DNA of 64,000 nucleotides from Terrisporobacter vanillatitrophus (lineage in GTDB: Bacteria > Bacillota > Clostridia > Peptostreptococcales > Peptostreptococcaceae), in assembly GCF_051148895.1 (NCBI RefSeq), contig NZ_CP154625.1, positions 2,914,001-2,978,000 of the forward strand, given 5' to 3'. Positions within the stretch are counted from its first letter, which is position 1. Each line of letters starts with the position of its first letter. Below, piece after piece: positions 26,787 through 36,400 of the stretch. The notes under the pieces were generated by a model. The model saw nothing but the letters and a program-made list of their open reading frames with translations, ran no database searches and was not told where the DNA came from. A program made the position numbers and the translations under genes.

Positions 26787-27317
26787 TTATTCTTCTATGC
26801 TAACTGAATCTTCTGCATCGCATTCAGTTAATTTAACTGATATTATTTCCGTTCTTGATGTTGGCACATTTTTACCTACATAATCTGCTCTAATAGGTAG
26901 CTCTCTGTGACCTCTATCTACTAAAACTGCCAATTGTATAGTTTTAGGTCTTCCCAAATCCATGAGTGCATTTAAAGCTGATCTTACTGTTCTTCCTGTA
27001 TATAATACATCATCAACTAGTACTACTATTTTATCTGTAATATCAAAATCTATTTTTGTTGAGTTAACAACTGGATCAATTTGTTTTTTACTTAAGTCAT
27101 CTCTATAAAGGGTTATATCCATTTCACCTGTTTCTATTCTTTGACCTTCTATAGTTTCAATTTTATCTGCTATTCTACTTGCAACTGGAACTCCTCTAGT
27201 CTTAATTCCTATAAGCACTACATTTTCTATTCCTTTGTTTCTTTCAATAATTTCATGACTTATTCTTGTTATTGCTCTTCCTATTGCTTTTTCGTCCATT
27301 ATTTTTGCCTTTTGCAT
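26787..27317 (-). CDS. pyrR: Bifunctional pyr operon regulator/uracil phosphoribosyltransferase PyrR
   Basis: PyrR binds pyrimidine mRNA leaders in a UMP-dependent manner and has weak uracil phosphoribosyltransferase activity. The 176-residue form starts at the ATG at 27317, behind AGGAGG; the longer frame adds 26 residues read from leader sequence. The PRPP loop VVLVDDVLYTGRTVRSA is clear, and the RNA-binding surface region DRGHRELPIRADYVGKN is present. The leader upstream contains a hairpin with the CAGAGAG loop and a terminator, which indicates autoregulation. Confidence 0.95.
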   Translation of the reverse strand: MQKAKIMDEKAIGRAITRISHEIIERNKGIENVVLIGIKTRGVPVASRIADKIETIEGQRIETGEMDITLYRDDLSKKQIDPVVNSTKIDFDITDKIVVLVDDVLYTGRTVRSALNALMDLGRPKTIQLAVLVDRGHRELPIRADYVGKNVPTSRTEIISVKLTECDAEDSVSIEE

Positions 27318-27390
27318 AAGAATCCTCCTAAAATTTTTGTATTTAAATAATTTTATTAAATACCATGTAAATCCCAAAGAAATATTATTG

Positions 27391-27425
27391 TACAAAAAAA
27401 ACTTCTTATCTTAAGACAAGAAGTT
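27391..27425 (-). terminator. Attenuator terminator in the pyrR leader
   Basis: AACTTCTT (27400-27407) pairs with AAGAAGTT (27418-27425); on the minus strand eight Ts follow. It lies about 75 nt before the pyrR start and between the PyrR-type binding hairpin and the gene, where an attenuator would be expected. Confidence 0.8.
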
Positions 27426-27468
27426 AGTATTTTTCCCACATCAAAAAAATTCTATTGTTACATGCCTT

Positions 27469-27486
27469 ATGATCTCTCTGTATCAT
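27469..27486 (-). promoter_or_regulatory. Candidate PyrR-binding hairpin in the pyrR-uraA leader
   Basis: On the minus strand ATGAT and ATCAT frame ACAGAGAG, giving a 5-bp stem whose loop contains CAGAGAG, the conserved core of PyrR binding loops (Bacillus UCCAGAGAGGCU type). The closing pairs differ from the Bacillus consensus. Its place 44 nt before the attenuator fits an anti-antiterminator role. Confidence 0.65.
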
Positions 27487-27560
27487 TTTAAAGGTATTTA
27501 ATTACTATCTTTATTATATATAATTAATAAGTTTTTTTCAAGTATATTTTGCATTTTCCA

Positions 27561-28472
27561 TTACTTTATTCTATTAAGTATTTTTTGGAAATATGCTGGT
27601 AACTCTGAATTAAATTCTACGTATTCATTTTTACTAGGATGAATAAATCCTAATTTCTTAGCATGAAGAGTTTGCCCTTCAACTTTTAATTTATTATTTT
27701 TAGGACCATATACAAGGTCCCCTAAAAGTGGGTGATTTAAAGATGCTGCATGAACTCTAATCTGGTGAGTTCTTCCTGTTTCCAGTGTAGCCTTTACCAA
27801 AGTATAATTTTCAAATCTTTCAATCACTTCAAAATGAGTCACCGCTCTTTTACCATCTTTAACTATAGCCATCTTTAATCTATCCTTTGGATTTCTTCCT
27901 AAAGGCTTGTCCACAGTTATTTTATCTTCTTTAAATATACCATGACAAATAAATTCATACTCCCTCGTTATGGAATGATCTTTCAATTGATTAGCTAATG
28001 AGTTATGTGCATTATTATTTTTTGCAATCATCAAAAGCCCAGAAGTATCTTTATCAATTCTATGGACTATACCTGGTCTAATTACACCATTTATAGATGA
28101 TAAATTATCTTTACAGTGATATAAAATTGCATTTACTAAAGTATTCTCATAGTTGCCTGGCGCAGGATGAACTACCATATTTTGTGGTTTATTTACTATT
28201 AATAAATCATCATCTTCGTATACTATATCTAGGGGAATATTTTGAGGAGTAACTTCCAATAATTTTGGAGCTGGAATTTCAATTACTATTTTATCTTCTT
28301 CTTTAACTAAGTATTTTGCTTTTTCTATCTTATCATTAACTTTAACTTTTTTATCTTTAATAATTTTTTGTATATAACTTCTAGACATATCTCCTAGTTG
28401 ACCTGATAAATATACGTCTAGCCTTTCTCCTTCTTCTTCTTCAAGAACTAAGAATTCTCTTATTTCATCCAT
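27561..28472 (-). CDS. RluA/RluD family pseudouridine synthase
   Basis: The 303-residue protein has an N-terminal S4 RNA-binding domain (about 13-75) and a catalytic domain with HRIDKDTSGLLMIAK, which contains the essential Asp, and the GRTHQIRVH strand. It probably modifies 23S rRNA in the helix 69 region, as RluD does, although RluA-type paralogues differ in target. Its ATG overlaps the lspA stop codon by one base, so the two are translationally coupled. Confidence 0.93.
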   Translation of the reverse strand: MDEIREFLVLEEEEGERLDVYLSGQLGDMSRSYIQKIIKDKKVKVNDKIEKAKYLVKEEDKIVIEIPAPKLLEVTPQNIPLDIVYEDDDLLIVNKPQNMVVHPAPGNYENTLVNAILYHCKDNLSSINGVIRPGIVHRIDKDTSGLLMIAKNNNAHNSLANQLKDHSITREYEFICHGIFKEDKITVDKPLGRNPKDRLKMAIVKDGKRAVTHFEVIERFENYTLVKATLETGRTHQIRVHAASLNHPLLGDLVYGPKNNKLKVEGQTLHAKKLGFIHPSKNEYVEFNSELPAYFQKILNRIK

Positions 28473-28930
28473 TATTTCACCTGCTTCTCATCTTCTTCAC
28501 TTATAATTATATATATACATAGTAATATTGTTCCTACTACTACAAAACAATCTGCTAAATTAAATACATAATTCCATACTATATGAAAATCTAAATAATC
28601 AATTACAAATCCTAGTCTAACTCTATCAATTAAATTTCCTACGGCACCTGATATTACTAGTAGTATACCTATTTTTCCAATATTATTCACTTTTTTAGTA
28701 TGTAAATAATAAAGACCATAGCAAAAAGCAATTGCTGCAACTACTATAAAAATAGTTTGATTATTTTGTAGCATACCAAAGGCTGCTCCCCTATTTTCCA
28801 CATAAGTTAAATTAAAAATATTATTTATAACAGGAATACTTTCTACTCCTTTTAAATAATTTAATGCCCAATACTTTATCATTTGATCTAGTCCAATTAA
28901 TATAGCTACAATAAGTTCATACATTTTCAA
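28472..28930 (-). CDS. lspA: Lipoprotein signal peptidase (signal peptidase II)
   Basis: This aspartyl membrane protease removes lipoprotein signal peptides. The 152 residues form four membrane helices. Family boxes are present: VENRGAAFGML, the first catalytic Asp in GNLIDRVRLG and the second in FNLADCFVVVG. AGGAGG lies ahead of the ATG. It is coupled to the downstream pseudouridine synthase, the usual lspA-rluD pair. Confidence 0.96.
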   Translation of the reverse strand: MKMYELIVAILIGLDQMIKYWALNYLKGVESIPVINNIFNLTYVENRGAAFGMLQNNQTIFIVVAAIAFCYGLYYLHTKKVNNIGKIGILLVISGAVGNLIDRVRLGFVIDYLDFHIVWNYVFNLADCFVVVGTILLCIYIIISEEDEKQVK

Positions 28931-28969
28931 ATCCTCCTAAACAAGTCTCATCTTATTATTATACAAAAA

Positions 28970-29006
28970 AAGCATCTTTAAAGAAACAAATTTCTAAAAG
29001 ATACTT
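28970..29006 (-). terminator. Terminator after the polysaccharide deacetylase gene
   Basis: AAGCATCTTTAAAGAAA pairs imperfectly with TTTCTAAAAGATACTT at 28991-29006; on the minus strand a T-run (seven Ts) follows. It lies just past the stop at 29025 and upstream of lspA. Confidence 0.7.
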
Positions 29007-29024
29007 TTTCTATTTATATGCTAT

Positions 29025-29801
29025 TTAATTTGTAATTTTTTCATTGTTTGTATTTTTTTCTAAATGTTCTATTAACTCTGAAATTGTAACAAACTTATAT
29101 CCTTTTTCCAATAAATCTGGAATTATTATATCTAAAGCATCTATGGTTTGAGACTTAGAATTTCTTACTTTATTATAGTCGTGTAATAATATTATACACC
29201 CATTTTGTATTCCAGTTTCTATAGATTTCACAATAGAACTCACACCTGGACTTTGCCAATCTCTAGCATCTACATAAGACCAAAGTACTATGTTCATATC
29301 TTTTTCTTTTATTATCTCACACATATCTTTGCTTATGGCTCTATATGGTGGTCTAAAAGTTTTTGGATATACTCCTGTCACGGACTTTACTGCACTTTGA
29401 GTATCTCCAATTTCTTTTTTAATTTTGTTGTATCCATTTTTTGATACATTTATATGTGTATAAGTATGATTTCCTATTTCATGACCTTCTTCATATTCTC
29501 TTTTTATTATTTTTTTATTGTATTGAACTTTTTCTCCTATAACATAAAATGTTGCCTTCACATTGTATTTTTTCAAAATATCTAATATTTGTGGTGTGAA
29601 GTCTTCATCAGGACCATCATCAAATGTTAATGCAATAAGTTTCTCATCTATATTTCCATATTTAATTATTAAATCTTCATAATCAAATTTTGATGTTTTT
29701 TTAAATATTCCTGTTTCCATATCTATATTAGATATATTTTTAATACTTATACCTATTAGAACTATTACACCTAAAATTAATGCATAAATAGTCTTTCTCA
29801 T
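29025..29801 (-). CDS. Polysaccharide deacetylase family protein (NodB domain), membrane-anchored
   Basis: This 258-residue protein has one N-terminal membrane segment (about 4-24) and a NodB domain outside the membrane. Motifs are LTFDDGPD (catalytic and metal Asp), HEIGNHTYTH (two metal His), RPPYRA, WSYVDARDW and ILLHD (catalytic His), all intact, so it should be an active de-N-acetylase on peptidoglycan or another glycan. I use the ATG at 29801, eight bases after GGAG, not the GTG that overlaps the binding site. PdaB-like sporulation roles are possible but unproven. Confidence 0.92.
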   Translation of the reverse strand: MRKTIYALILGVIVLIGISIKNISNIDMETGIFKKTSKFDYEDLIIKYGNIDEKLIALTFDDGPDEDFTPQILDILKKYNVKATFYVIGEKVQYNKKIIKREYEEGHEIGNHTYTHINVSKNGYNKIKKEIGDTQSAVKSVTGVYPKTFRPPYRAISKDMCEIIKEKDMNIVLWSYVDARDWQSPGVSSIVKSIETGIQNGCIILLHDYNKVRNSKSQTIDALDIIIPDLLEKGYKFVTISELIEHLEKNTNNEKITN

Positions 29802-29823
29802 GTGAAGCACTCCTTACTTGTCT

Positions 29824-30315
29824 TTATTCAGTTTGTCCATCTAAATCATTTTTATTTAAATCCGTTAAATCTTTAATATACTCACTATAATACATATCGT
29901 TATATGAATTAAGAGGATTTTTATCCATACTTTCACTTACATCTGGTGGAGTAATAATTTCTTTTGCACAAGAAGAACAAAGAGTAGTTTCTGGTATTAT
30001 ATCTAATCTTTCTTTTTCTATTTTGTTATGACAATTTGTACAAATACCATAGCTACCATCAGAAAGCTTGTCTAAGGCTTCGTTTATTTCATTTAAAACA
30101 TATTTTTCATGATTTATTAAACTATTTTCCATATCATGCATATATACATCTGTACCTATATCTCCTATATGATTATCTACACTAGATAATTCTCCACTAC
30201 TATATTTTTCACTAGTATGCTTACTTATATCACCAAATAGTGTATTGTCTTCCATTTCTTTTATGGTCTTATTTACTTGCGCTTTTTCATTTTCTAGTTT
30301 TTTTCTATAGTCCAT
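29824..30315 (-). CDS. TraR/DksA-type C4 zinc-finger protein (YteA-like)
   Basis: This 163-residue protein has an N-terminal helical part and a C4 zinc finger, CTNCHNKIEKERL then CSSCAKE, typical of DksA/TraR proteins. The middle segment with DIGTDVYMHDMENSL resembles Firmicutes YteA-like proteins. True DksA acts in the secondary channel of RNA polymerase; for this group the role is not established. It sits between the DUF5665 gene and the deacetylase with 16-22 nt gaps. Confidence 0.88.
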   Translation of the reverse strand: MDYRKKLENEKAQVNKTIKEMEDNTLFGDISKHTSEKYSSGELSSVDNHIGDIGTDVYMHDMENSLINHEKYVLNEINEALDKLSDGSYGICTNCHNKIEKERLDIIPETTLCSSCAKEIITPPDVSESMDKNPLNSYNDMYYSEYIKDLTDLNKNDLDGQTE

Positions 30316-30331
30316 AATATCACCTCATTTA

Positions 30332-30814
30332 TTATCTGTATTGTTGTACTATATTTAATAATTTTGCTATGTATCTACCTATAAAAGGTAGATCTACCCA
30401 ACTAAATAGTATTGCAAGCACTATGGCTGCAAGAAATGTAAATCCAATAGCTTGGCCAAATCCCTTTCCTACACCAGCTATAAAATTAATGATAAATAAT
30501 CGCCTTTTACTATCTGTCAAGTACATATAGTCTCTAATTCTACTTCTTTCGATTATTATTATTAGTTTTTCTAAATATCTTTTAATGATACCTAATTGTT
30601 TTTGTGAATCATCACTTAAATACATTCCATTAATAAGTCTATCAATATCTTCAATACTTACATATTCTTCAGTATTTTTTTTACATTTTTCTGTATAGGA
30701 GGCTTCTACAGCCTTATCTATATCTAAATATTTTTCATCTTCAACATTGAAATTTTCTTTTTTATTTTTATAATTTTTTAGATTTTCTGCAGATATACGA
30801 GTTTTAAACTTCAT
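30332..30814 (-). CDS. DUF5665 domain-containing protein
   Basis: This 160-residue protein has a charged N-terminal half and a C-terminal membrane part. The segment FIAGVGKGFGQAIGFTFLAA followed by ILFSWVDLPFIGRYIAKLLNIVQQ matches the DUF5665 pattern, one hydrophobic segment with a Gly-rich approach and a WVDLPFIG turn. The N-terminal 80 residues are Lys- and Glu-rich and unique to this protein as far as I can see. No function is known. Confidence 0.8.
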   Translation of the reverse strand: MKFKTRISAENLKNYKNKKENFNVEDEKYLDIDKAVEASYTEKCKKNTEEYVSIEDIDRLINGMYLSDDSQKQLGIIKRYLEKLIIIIERSRIRDYMYLTDSKRRLFIINFIAGVGKGFGQAIGFTFLAAIVLAILFSWVDLPFIGRYIAKLLNIVQQYR

Positions 30815-30881
30815 TATTCCACATCCTTTTATATTTTCATAACATCAAATTTAGTATATGAAGAAAACTTAAAAAAATGCA

Positions 30882-30918
30882 AAATAAAGACTAAGTAATT
30901 ATCATTTTCTTAGTCTTT
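30882..30918. terminator. Second hairpin downstream of mtnN
   Basis: AAAGACTAAG (30886-30895) pairs exactly with CTTAGTCTTT (30909-30918). Moderate T-runs follow on both strands. With the hairpin at 30967-30983 it makes a double stop before the DUF5665 gene. Confidence 0.55.
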
Positions 30919-30960
30919 CCTTTTTTATTATTAATTATTTCTTTTTATAGATTCGCATAA

Positions 30961-30984
30961 AAAAAAGAAGCCAAATTGGCTTCC
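30961..30984 (-). terminator. Terminator after mtnN
   Basis: GAAGCC and GGCTTC (30967-30983) form the stem; on the minus strand a run of Ts follows. It starts 7 nt past the mtnN stop. Confidence 0.85.
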
Positions 30985-30990
30985 TTTCTA

Positions 30991-31695
30991 CTATAATGCT
31001 CTTAGCATTTTTAGTACTATATCTTTTGAATTTTCAGCCGCTTCTATAACAAATTCATCGTACGTTACATTAGCACTTCCATCAGCCTTATCTGACATGG
31101 CTCTTATTATTACGAATGGAATATTATTCAAATAACAAGCATGAGCAATTGCCGCACCTTCCATTTCTCCACAATAAGCATTAAAATCATTTTCTAACTC
31201 TTCTTTTAATTCTTTAGAAGATATAAATATATCTCCTGTTGCTACTCTACCTTTAACTATTTTAAACTCTTTATCCTTTACTTGAGCAAGAGAAGATTCA
31301 TATGCCGCATTTATAAGTCTTTCATCTGCTATAAATATAGAATTATCCATTTGTGGTATTTGACCTTTTTTGTAACCAAAAGCTCTAGCATCTACATCAT
31401 ATTGTATTGCTTCTGTTGATATTACTATGTCATTTACTTCTAGGGATGAATGTATAGCTCCTGCCACTCCTGTATTAACTATTGCATTTACATTAAACTC
31501 ACTTATTAATATTTGAGCACATAATGCAGAGTTTACTTTTCCTATTCCACATTGTACTAATACTATTTCTTTATCTTCTAATTTTCCTTCATAGAATGTT
31601 AAACTTGCTTTTTTAACAGTATTTTCTATGTTCATTAAGCTTCTTAGAGTTATAACCTCTAATTCCATGGCTCCGATTATTCCTATTTTTTTCAT
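30991..31695 (-). CDS. mtnN: 5'-methylthioadenosine/S-adenosylhomocysteine nucleosidase
   Basis: This nucleosidase cleaves adenine from methylthioadenosine and S-adenosylhomocysteine in methionine salvage and methyl-cycle detoxification. The 234-residue form starts at the ATG at 31695 with AGGAGG in front; an in-frame extension of 13 codons contains that site. MKKIGIIGAMELEV is the family start; the catalytic Glu region AMELEV, GEMEGAAIAHACY and the Asp in RAMSDKADG are all present. It is monocistronic, bounded by terminators. Confidence 0.95.
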   Translation of the reverse strand: MKKIGIIGAMELEVITLRSLMNIENTVKKASLTFYEGKLEDKEIVLVQCGIGKVNSALCAQILISEFNVNAIVNTGVAGAIHSSLEVNDIVISTEAIQYDVDARAFGYKKGQIPQMDNSIFIADERLINAAYESSLAQVKDKEFKIVKGRVATGDIFISSKELKEELENDFNAYCGEMEGAAIAHACYLNNIPFVIIRAMSDKADGSANVTYDEFVIEAAENSKDIVLKMLRAL

Positions 31696-31740
31696 ATTTC
31701 CTCCTAATTTACGTGCATTTTTAATAATAATCATTTTATT

Positions 31741-31770
31741 ATAAAAAACCGTTCTAATAAATTAGAACGG
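31741..31770 (-). terminator. Terminator after degV
   Basis: CCGTTCTAAT (31749-31758) pairs perfectly with ATTAGAACGG (31761-31770); on the minus strand TTTTTTAT follows. It ends the degV transcript about 60 nt past the stop. Confidence 0.85.
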
Positions 31771-31827
31771 GTATTTTCAATATATTTAATAATATGTTTT
31801 ATATATAAATTTGTCAAGAAGCTAAAT

Positions 31828-32673
31828 CTATATAACTGCCACCAATACTGCACCTTCTGATGTATAAACTCCCATTGATGGACCCACTTCCATTACATAA
31901 ACTTCTTTAAAGTCATGATTATTTTCTAATACTTCTTTCATTTTCATAGCTCTTTCTGGGCAATTTGCATGTCCTATAGCTAATTTAGTTCCACTTGTTT
32001 TGTGAATATTATTTTTTATATAATCTATAACTTTATTCATAGAGTTCTTATCTCCTCTAGCTTTATCTATAGGCTTAACTAAACCATCAGTAATATGAAC
32101 AATAGCTTTCAAGTTTAAAGCTCCTATTATTTTTCCTGCTAAAGCATTTATTCTTCCACCCTTTATTGCATTTTCTAAAGTGTGTAAAGCTCCATAAAAT
32201 ACTACTTCATGTTTTAATTTTTCAATAGTGTTTACTATTTCATCCATACTTTTATCTTCATCTATCATATTTGCAATTTTTGATACTAATAACGCTTGAC
32301 CGATTGAACCTGTAGTAGAATCTATTATTTCTATTCTCTTTTTTCTTCCGTTTTCTTCTTCATACATATTCTTTGCAAGTACTGCACTATTATAGATTCC
32401 TGATAATTTGCTTGTTAAACATAATACTATAATGTTGTCTTCCTCACAATCAAATGCATCTAAAAATTGATTAGGAGATGGACATGATGTTTTTGGTAAT
32501 TCACTATAGTCTTTCATCATTTCATAAAATTGAGGTATAGTTATATCTGTTCTTGTTGAATAACTTTTATCTCCAAAAGAAACCATTAAGTCTACTATTT
32601 CAACTTCACTACTATCTATAATTTCCTTAGAAAGATCACAACTACCATCTGTTATTAATTTTATATTTTTCAT
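31828..32673 (-). CDS. DegV family fatty-acid-binding protein
   Basis: DegV (FakB-like) proteins bind one fatty acid and can present it to a FakA kinase. The 281 residues start with the domain signature KLITDGSCDLS, contain KTSCPSPNQFLDAF (the TSxPS fatty-acid head-group motif) and LTSKLSGIYNSA, and end with EVGPSMGVYTSEGAVLV. No fakA gene is in the window. It is divergent from a TetR gene, and a perfect palindrome lies between the start and a candidate promoter, which suggests TetR repression. Confidence 0.92.
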   Translation of the reverse strand: MKNIKLITDGSCDLSKEIIDSSEVEIVDLMVSFGDKSYSTRTDITIPQFYEMMKDYSELPKTSCPSPNQFLDAFDCEEDNIIVLCLTSKLSGIYNSAVLAKNMYEEENGRKKRIEIIDSTTGSIGQALLVSKIANMIDEDKSMDEIVNTIEKLKHEVVFYGALHTLENAIKGGRINALAGKIIGALNLKAIVHITDGLVKPIDKARGDKNSMNKVIDYIKNNIHKTSGTKLAIGHANCPERAMKMKEVLENNHDFKEVYVMEVGPSMGVYTSEGAVLVAVI

Positions 32674-32708
32674 TCAAAAATACCTCTCCTTAAATATAGT
32701 ACATAAAA

Positions 32709-32724
32709 TCGGTCAACTGACCGA
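32709..32724. promoter_or_regulatory. Perfect 16-bp palindrome, candidate TetR operator
   Basis: TCGGTCAACTGACCGA reads the same on both strands. It lies 36 nt upstream of the degV ATG. On the minus strand it fills the spacer between a possible -35 TTGCTC and a weak -10 TATGTA, where bound regulator would block polymerase. It is GC-richer than its surroundings. The divergent TetR gene is the obvious candidate regulator. Confidence 0.75.
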
Positions 32725-32794
32725 GCAATAAATATATTTTATCTTTTATAGGTATTTTTGTCAATATTTATAGAATGAAAATGTTTTTTGTAAT

Positions 32795-32823
32795 TTGACA
32801 ATATTTTTTCTTGACATTATAAT
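32795..32823 (+). promoter_or_regulatory. Consensus sigma-A promoter of the tetR gene
   Basis: TTGACA at 32795-32800 and TATAAT at 32818-32823 are both perfect, with 17 nt between. The start codon at 32859 lies 36 nt downstream. The palindrome at 32709 is about 70 nt upstream of this promoter. Confidence 0.85.
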
Positions 32824-32858
32824 AGGTGTAGATAAGTAAAGTTAGGAAGGTTTATAAT

Positions 32859-33455
32859 ATGAAATTAGATAGAGGAACCAAACAAAATCATAACATGAAG
32901 GAAAAGATTTTATTAACTTCTATTGATTTAATGACTAAAAACGGCATAAATAATACTTCTTTAGCAGATATCGCAAGAGAAGTTAACATAAGTAAGGGCA
33001 CATTATACTATCATTATTCATCAAAGGATGATATTATATTCGACATAGCCGATAATCATTTAAGTATAATATCAGAAGCATTATTAGATTGTCTAAAAAA
33101 AATAAATTTTCATTTTACTACAGAAGAATTTGTATTAGTTGTACTTAAGAACATTTCAAGCATTGAAAGTACTGGTAGAATTCATATGTATTTAATTTGT
33201 GAGGCAATAATGGGCAATAATGCATTAAGAGAGCGAATTGGTCTTAAATATGTTGAATGGAGAACTACTTTAGAAAATCAAATGACGCAAATTATAACTG
33301 ACAAATCACATGCAAAAGGCGCTTCATTCTTATTAATGTCTGTAGTAGATGGACTGGTAATACAAGCTCTTTTAAAAAGCGAAAAAATACCTTACGCAGA
33401 AATAGCTAAATTCTTAATAGATTATTCAAATAAAAATAGAACTACCTCTTTATAG
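32859..33455 (+). CDS. TetR/AcrR family transcriptional regulator
   Basis: The 198-residue protein has an N-terminal TetR helix-turn-helix: ILLTSIDLMTKNGINNTSLADIAREVNISKGTLYYHYSSKDDI at about 18-60, with the recognition helix at SKGTLYYHY. The helical C-terminal ligand domain is not diagnostic. It is divergent from degV with a consensus promoter of its own. Because DegV proteins bind fatty acids, an acyl ligand is a reasonable guess, no more than that. AGGAAGG precedes the ATG. Confidence 0.93.
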   Translation: MKLDRGTKQNHNMKEKILLTSIDLMTKNGINNTSLADIAREVNISKGTLYYHYSSKDDIIFDIADNHLSIISEALLDCLKKINFHFTTEEFVLVVLKNISSIESTGRIHMYLICEAIMGNNALRERIGLKYVEWRTTLENQMTQIITDKSHAKGASFLLMSVVDGLVIQALLKSEKIPYAEIAKFLIDYSNKNRTTSL

Positions 33456-33483
33456 TTATTAACTAAGAGGTAGCTCTTTTTTA
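33439..33483 (+). terminator. Terminator of the tetR gene, overlapping its 3' end
   Basis: CTACCTCTT (33442-33450) pairs with AAGAGGTAG (33465-33473), and seven Ts follow. The left arm is inside the last codons of the gene, whose TAG is in the loop. It also separates the gene from convergent ileS. Confidence 0.75.
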
Positions 33484-33493
33484 TCTTATGTTA

Positions 33494-36400
33494 CTATTTT
33501 CTAATAACTTTTATTCCTGTATCATGTCCATTTAAATCAAACACTTCTAAAGTATTCTCTTCTACTCTTTCTATATCTAATGCTAAAGTTTCATTTTTGA
33601 TATATTCGTCAAAATTACTTATAGCCTTAGCTATTTCATCATCTCCACAGAATTTTATATCAATGTTATCTAATACTTCAAAATCATTAGATTTTCTTAA
33701 TTGTTGTACTTTTGATATGAATTCTCTTGCATATCCTTCTTCTATTAATTTTGGAGTTAAGTTTGTATCAAGAATTACGAATATGTTGTTCTCCATACAT
33801 ACATCAAATCCTTCTTTAGAAGATATATTTATTAGAACTTCATCTTTACCAAATTCAAATGTTTCTCCAGCTAAATCAACTACTACTTTTTCCCCCACTT
33901 CTAACTTAGGTACTACTTCGTTAGCATTTAATTTTCCTAAAGTTCCAGCAAACATTCCCATTTTATTACCTAAAACAGGACCTAAAACTTTGAAGTTTGG
34001 CTTTAAGCTATAGTTCATATATTCACTTAAATCAGCAGCAAACACAACTTCTTTAACATTAAGTTCTTCTTTTATTAAGTCTACAACGTCACTTATTTGA
34101 GCTTCATATTTTCCATCAACTAAAACTTTTTGAATTGGTTGACGAACTTTTATTTTACTTTCTTCTCTAGATGCTCTACCTAAAGTAACTAACGCTTTAG
34201 TTATTTCCATTTTTTCTTCTAATTCTAAATCTATTAATTCTTCATTAGCTCTTGGATATGACGCTAAATGAACTGATTCTTCATTAGTTAAATCTCTGTA
34301 TATTTCTTCAGAAAGATATGGAGCAAATGGAGCTATCATTTTACAAAGTTCAGTTAATAATTCATAAGTAGTATTGTATACTGCTTTTTTATCTTCTGTT
34401 AACTCAGTAGCCCAGAATCTTCTTCTTGAACGTCTTATATACCAGTTAGATAAATCGTCATTTATGAAAGCTTGTATACTTCTTATAGTTTTATTAACTT
34501 CGAATATTTCTAAGTTTGCTTCTGTTTCTTTCTTTAAATGGTTGAATCTTGATAATATCCATCTATCTAACTCTGGTCTATCTTTGTAGTCAACAAAGAA
34601 ATCAGTTGGATTTACCTTGTCTGTATTTGCATATAAAGCAAAGAAGTTATATACGTTTTTGATAGTTCCTATGAACTTACTTTGTATTTCTCTAAGACCT
34701 GATTCGTCAAATCTTATTGGAGTCCATGGTGGAGATACGTATAATAGATACCATCTAAGAGCATCTGCTCCGTATTTATCGAATAATTCAAACGGGTCTA
34801 CTGTATTTCCTCTAGATTTACTCATTTTCTTACCATCTTTATCAAGAACAAGGTCATTAACAAGTACATTCTTGTAAGGAGCTTTTCCTGTTACAAATGT
34901 AGATATGGCAAGTAAAGAGTAGAACCATCCTCTAGTTTGATCTATACCTTCACAGATGTAATCTGCTGGGAATAATTGATCAAAGTTTTCTTTATTTTCA
35001 AATGGATAATGATGTTGAGCAAATGGCATTGCACCACTATCGAACCAACAGTCTATAACTTCTGTTACTCTTGTCATTGGTTTACCACAACATTCACATT
35101 TTAAATGTATGTCATCCACATAAGGTCTGTGAAGCTCTACAGTTTTTGGATCTATATTTTCTATTGACTTTGCAGCTAATTCTTCTCTAGATCCTACTGA
35201 CTGTTTATGACCACATTCACATCTCCATACGTTAAGTGGAGTACCCCAGTATCTTGTTCTTGATACTGCCCAGTCATTTAAGTTTTCTAACCAGTTACCA
35301 AATCTTCCTTCTCCAACGAATTTTGGATACCAATTAACACTATTATTATTTTCTATTAATTTATCTTTTAGTTTTGTCATTTCTATATACCAGCTTGGTT
35401 TTGCGTAGTATACAAGTGGAGTTTGACATCTCCAACAGTGTGGGTAATTATGCTCTACTTTTATTTTTGAGAATAATTTATTTTCTTTTGCTAACCATTT
35501 TATTATTTCAACGTCTAAACCGTCTTCCATAACAAATTTACCTTCCCATGGGGTAGCTGTAAATTTACCACTTTCATCAACAGGTTGTAATACTGGTAAG
35601 TTATATTTTCTTCCTAAGTTGTAGTCATCTTCTCCGAAAGCTGGAGCAGTATGAACTATACCTGTACCATCTTCAGTTGTTACATAATCACCTAAAGTTA
35701 TAAAGAATGCTTTTTCATCAGTAGTTACAAATGGCATTAATTGCTCATATTCAACACCTTCCAAATCAGCACCTTTCATCTCTTCTAATATTTCATAAGT
35801 TCCTTCTCCTAAAACTTTATTAGCTAAAGGTTTTGAAACATAGTATATTTCATCATCTTTTTTAACTTTTAAATAATCTACTTCTCCATTTACTGTTAAT
35901 GCAACGTTTGAAGGTAGAGTCCAAGGAGTAGTTGTCCAAGCTAAGAAGTACTCATTTTCAGTACCTTTTCTTTTGAATTTAGCTACAACTGTATTAGTTT
36001 TAACTTCCTTATATCCTTGAGCAACCTCATGTGAAGCAAGTCCTGTTCCACATCTTGGACAGTATGGAAGTATCTTATGTCCTTCATACATGTATCCTTC
36101 TTTATTGAATTTATCTAATATCCACCAAACTGATTCTATATAGTTATTATCTAATGTTATGTATGGATTATCTAAATCAACCTCATAAGCCATTCTTTCA
36201 GTCATATTTCTCCATTTGCTTTCGTAAGTAAATACTGACTCTCTACATTTTTGGTTAAATTCAGCTATACCATACTCTTCTATTTGTTGCTTATTAGTTA
36301 AACCTAATTGTTTTTCAACTTGAAGCTCTACTGGTAATCCATGAGTATCCCATCCAGCTTTTCTTTTAACTTGATATCCACTCATTGTTTTATATCTACA

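Noticed and set aside
33597..34877. Plus-strand frames opposite ileS
   Set aside because: The ileS frame is complete and family-length; the antisense frames look like translation of its reverse complement.
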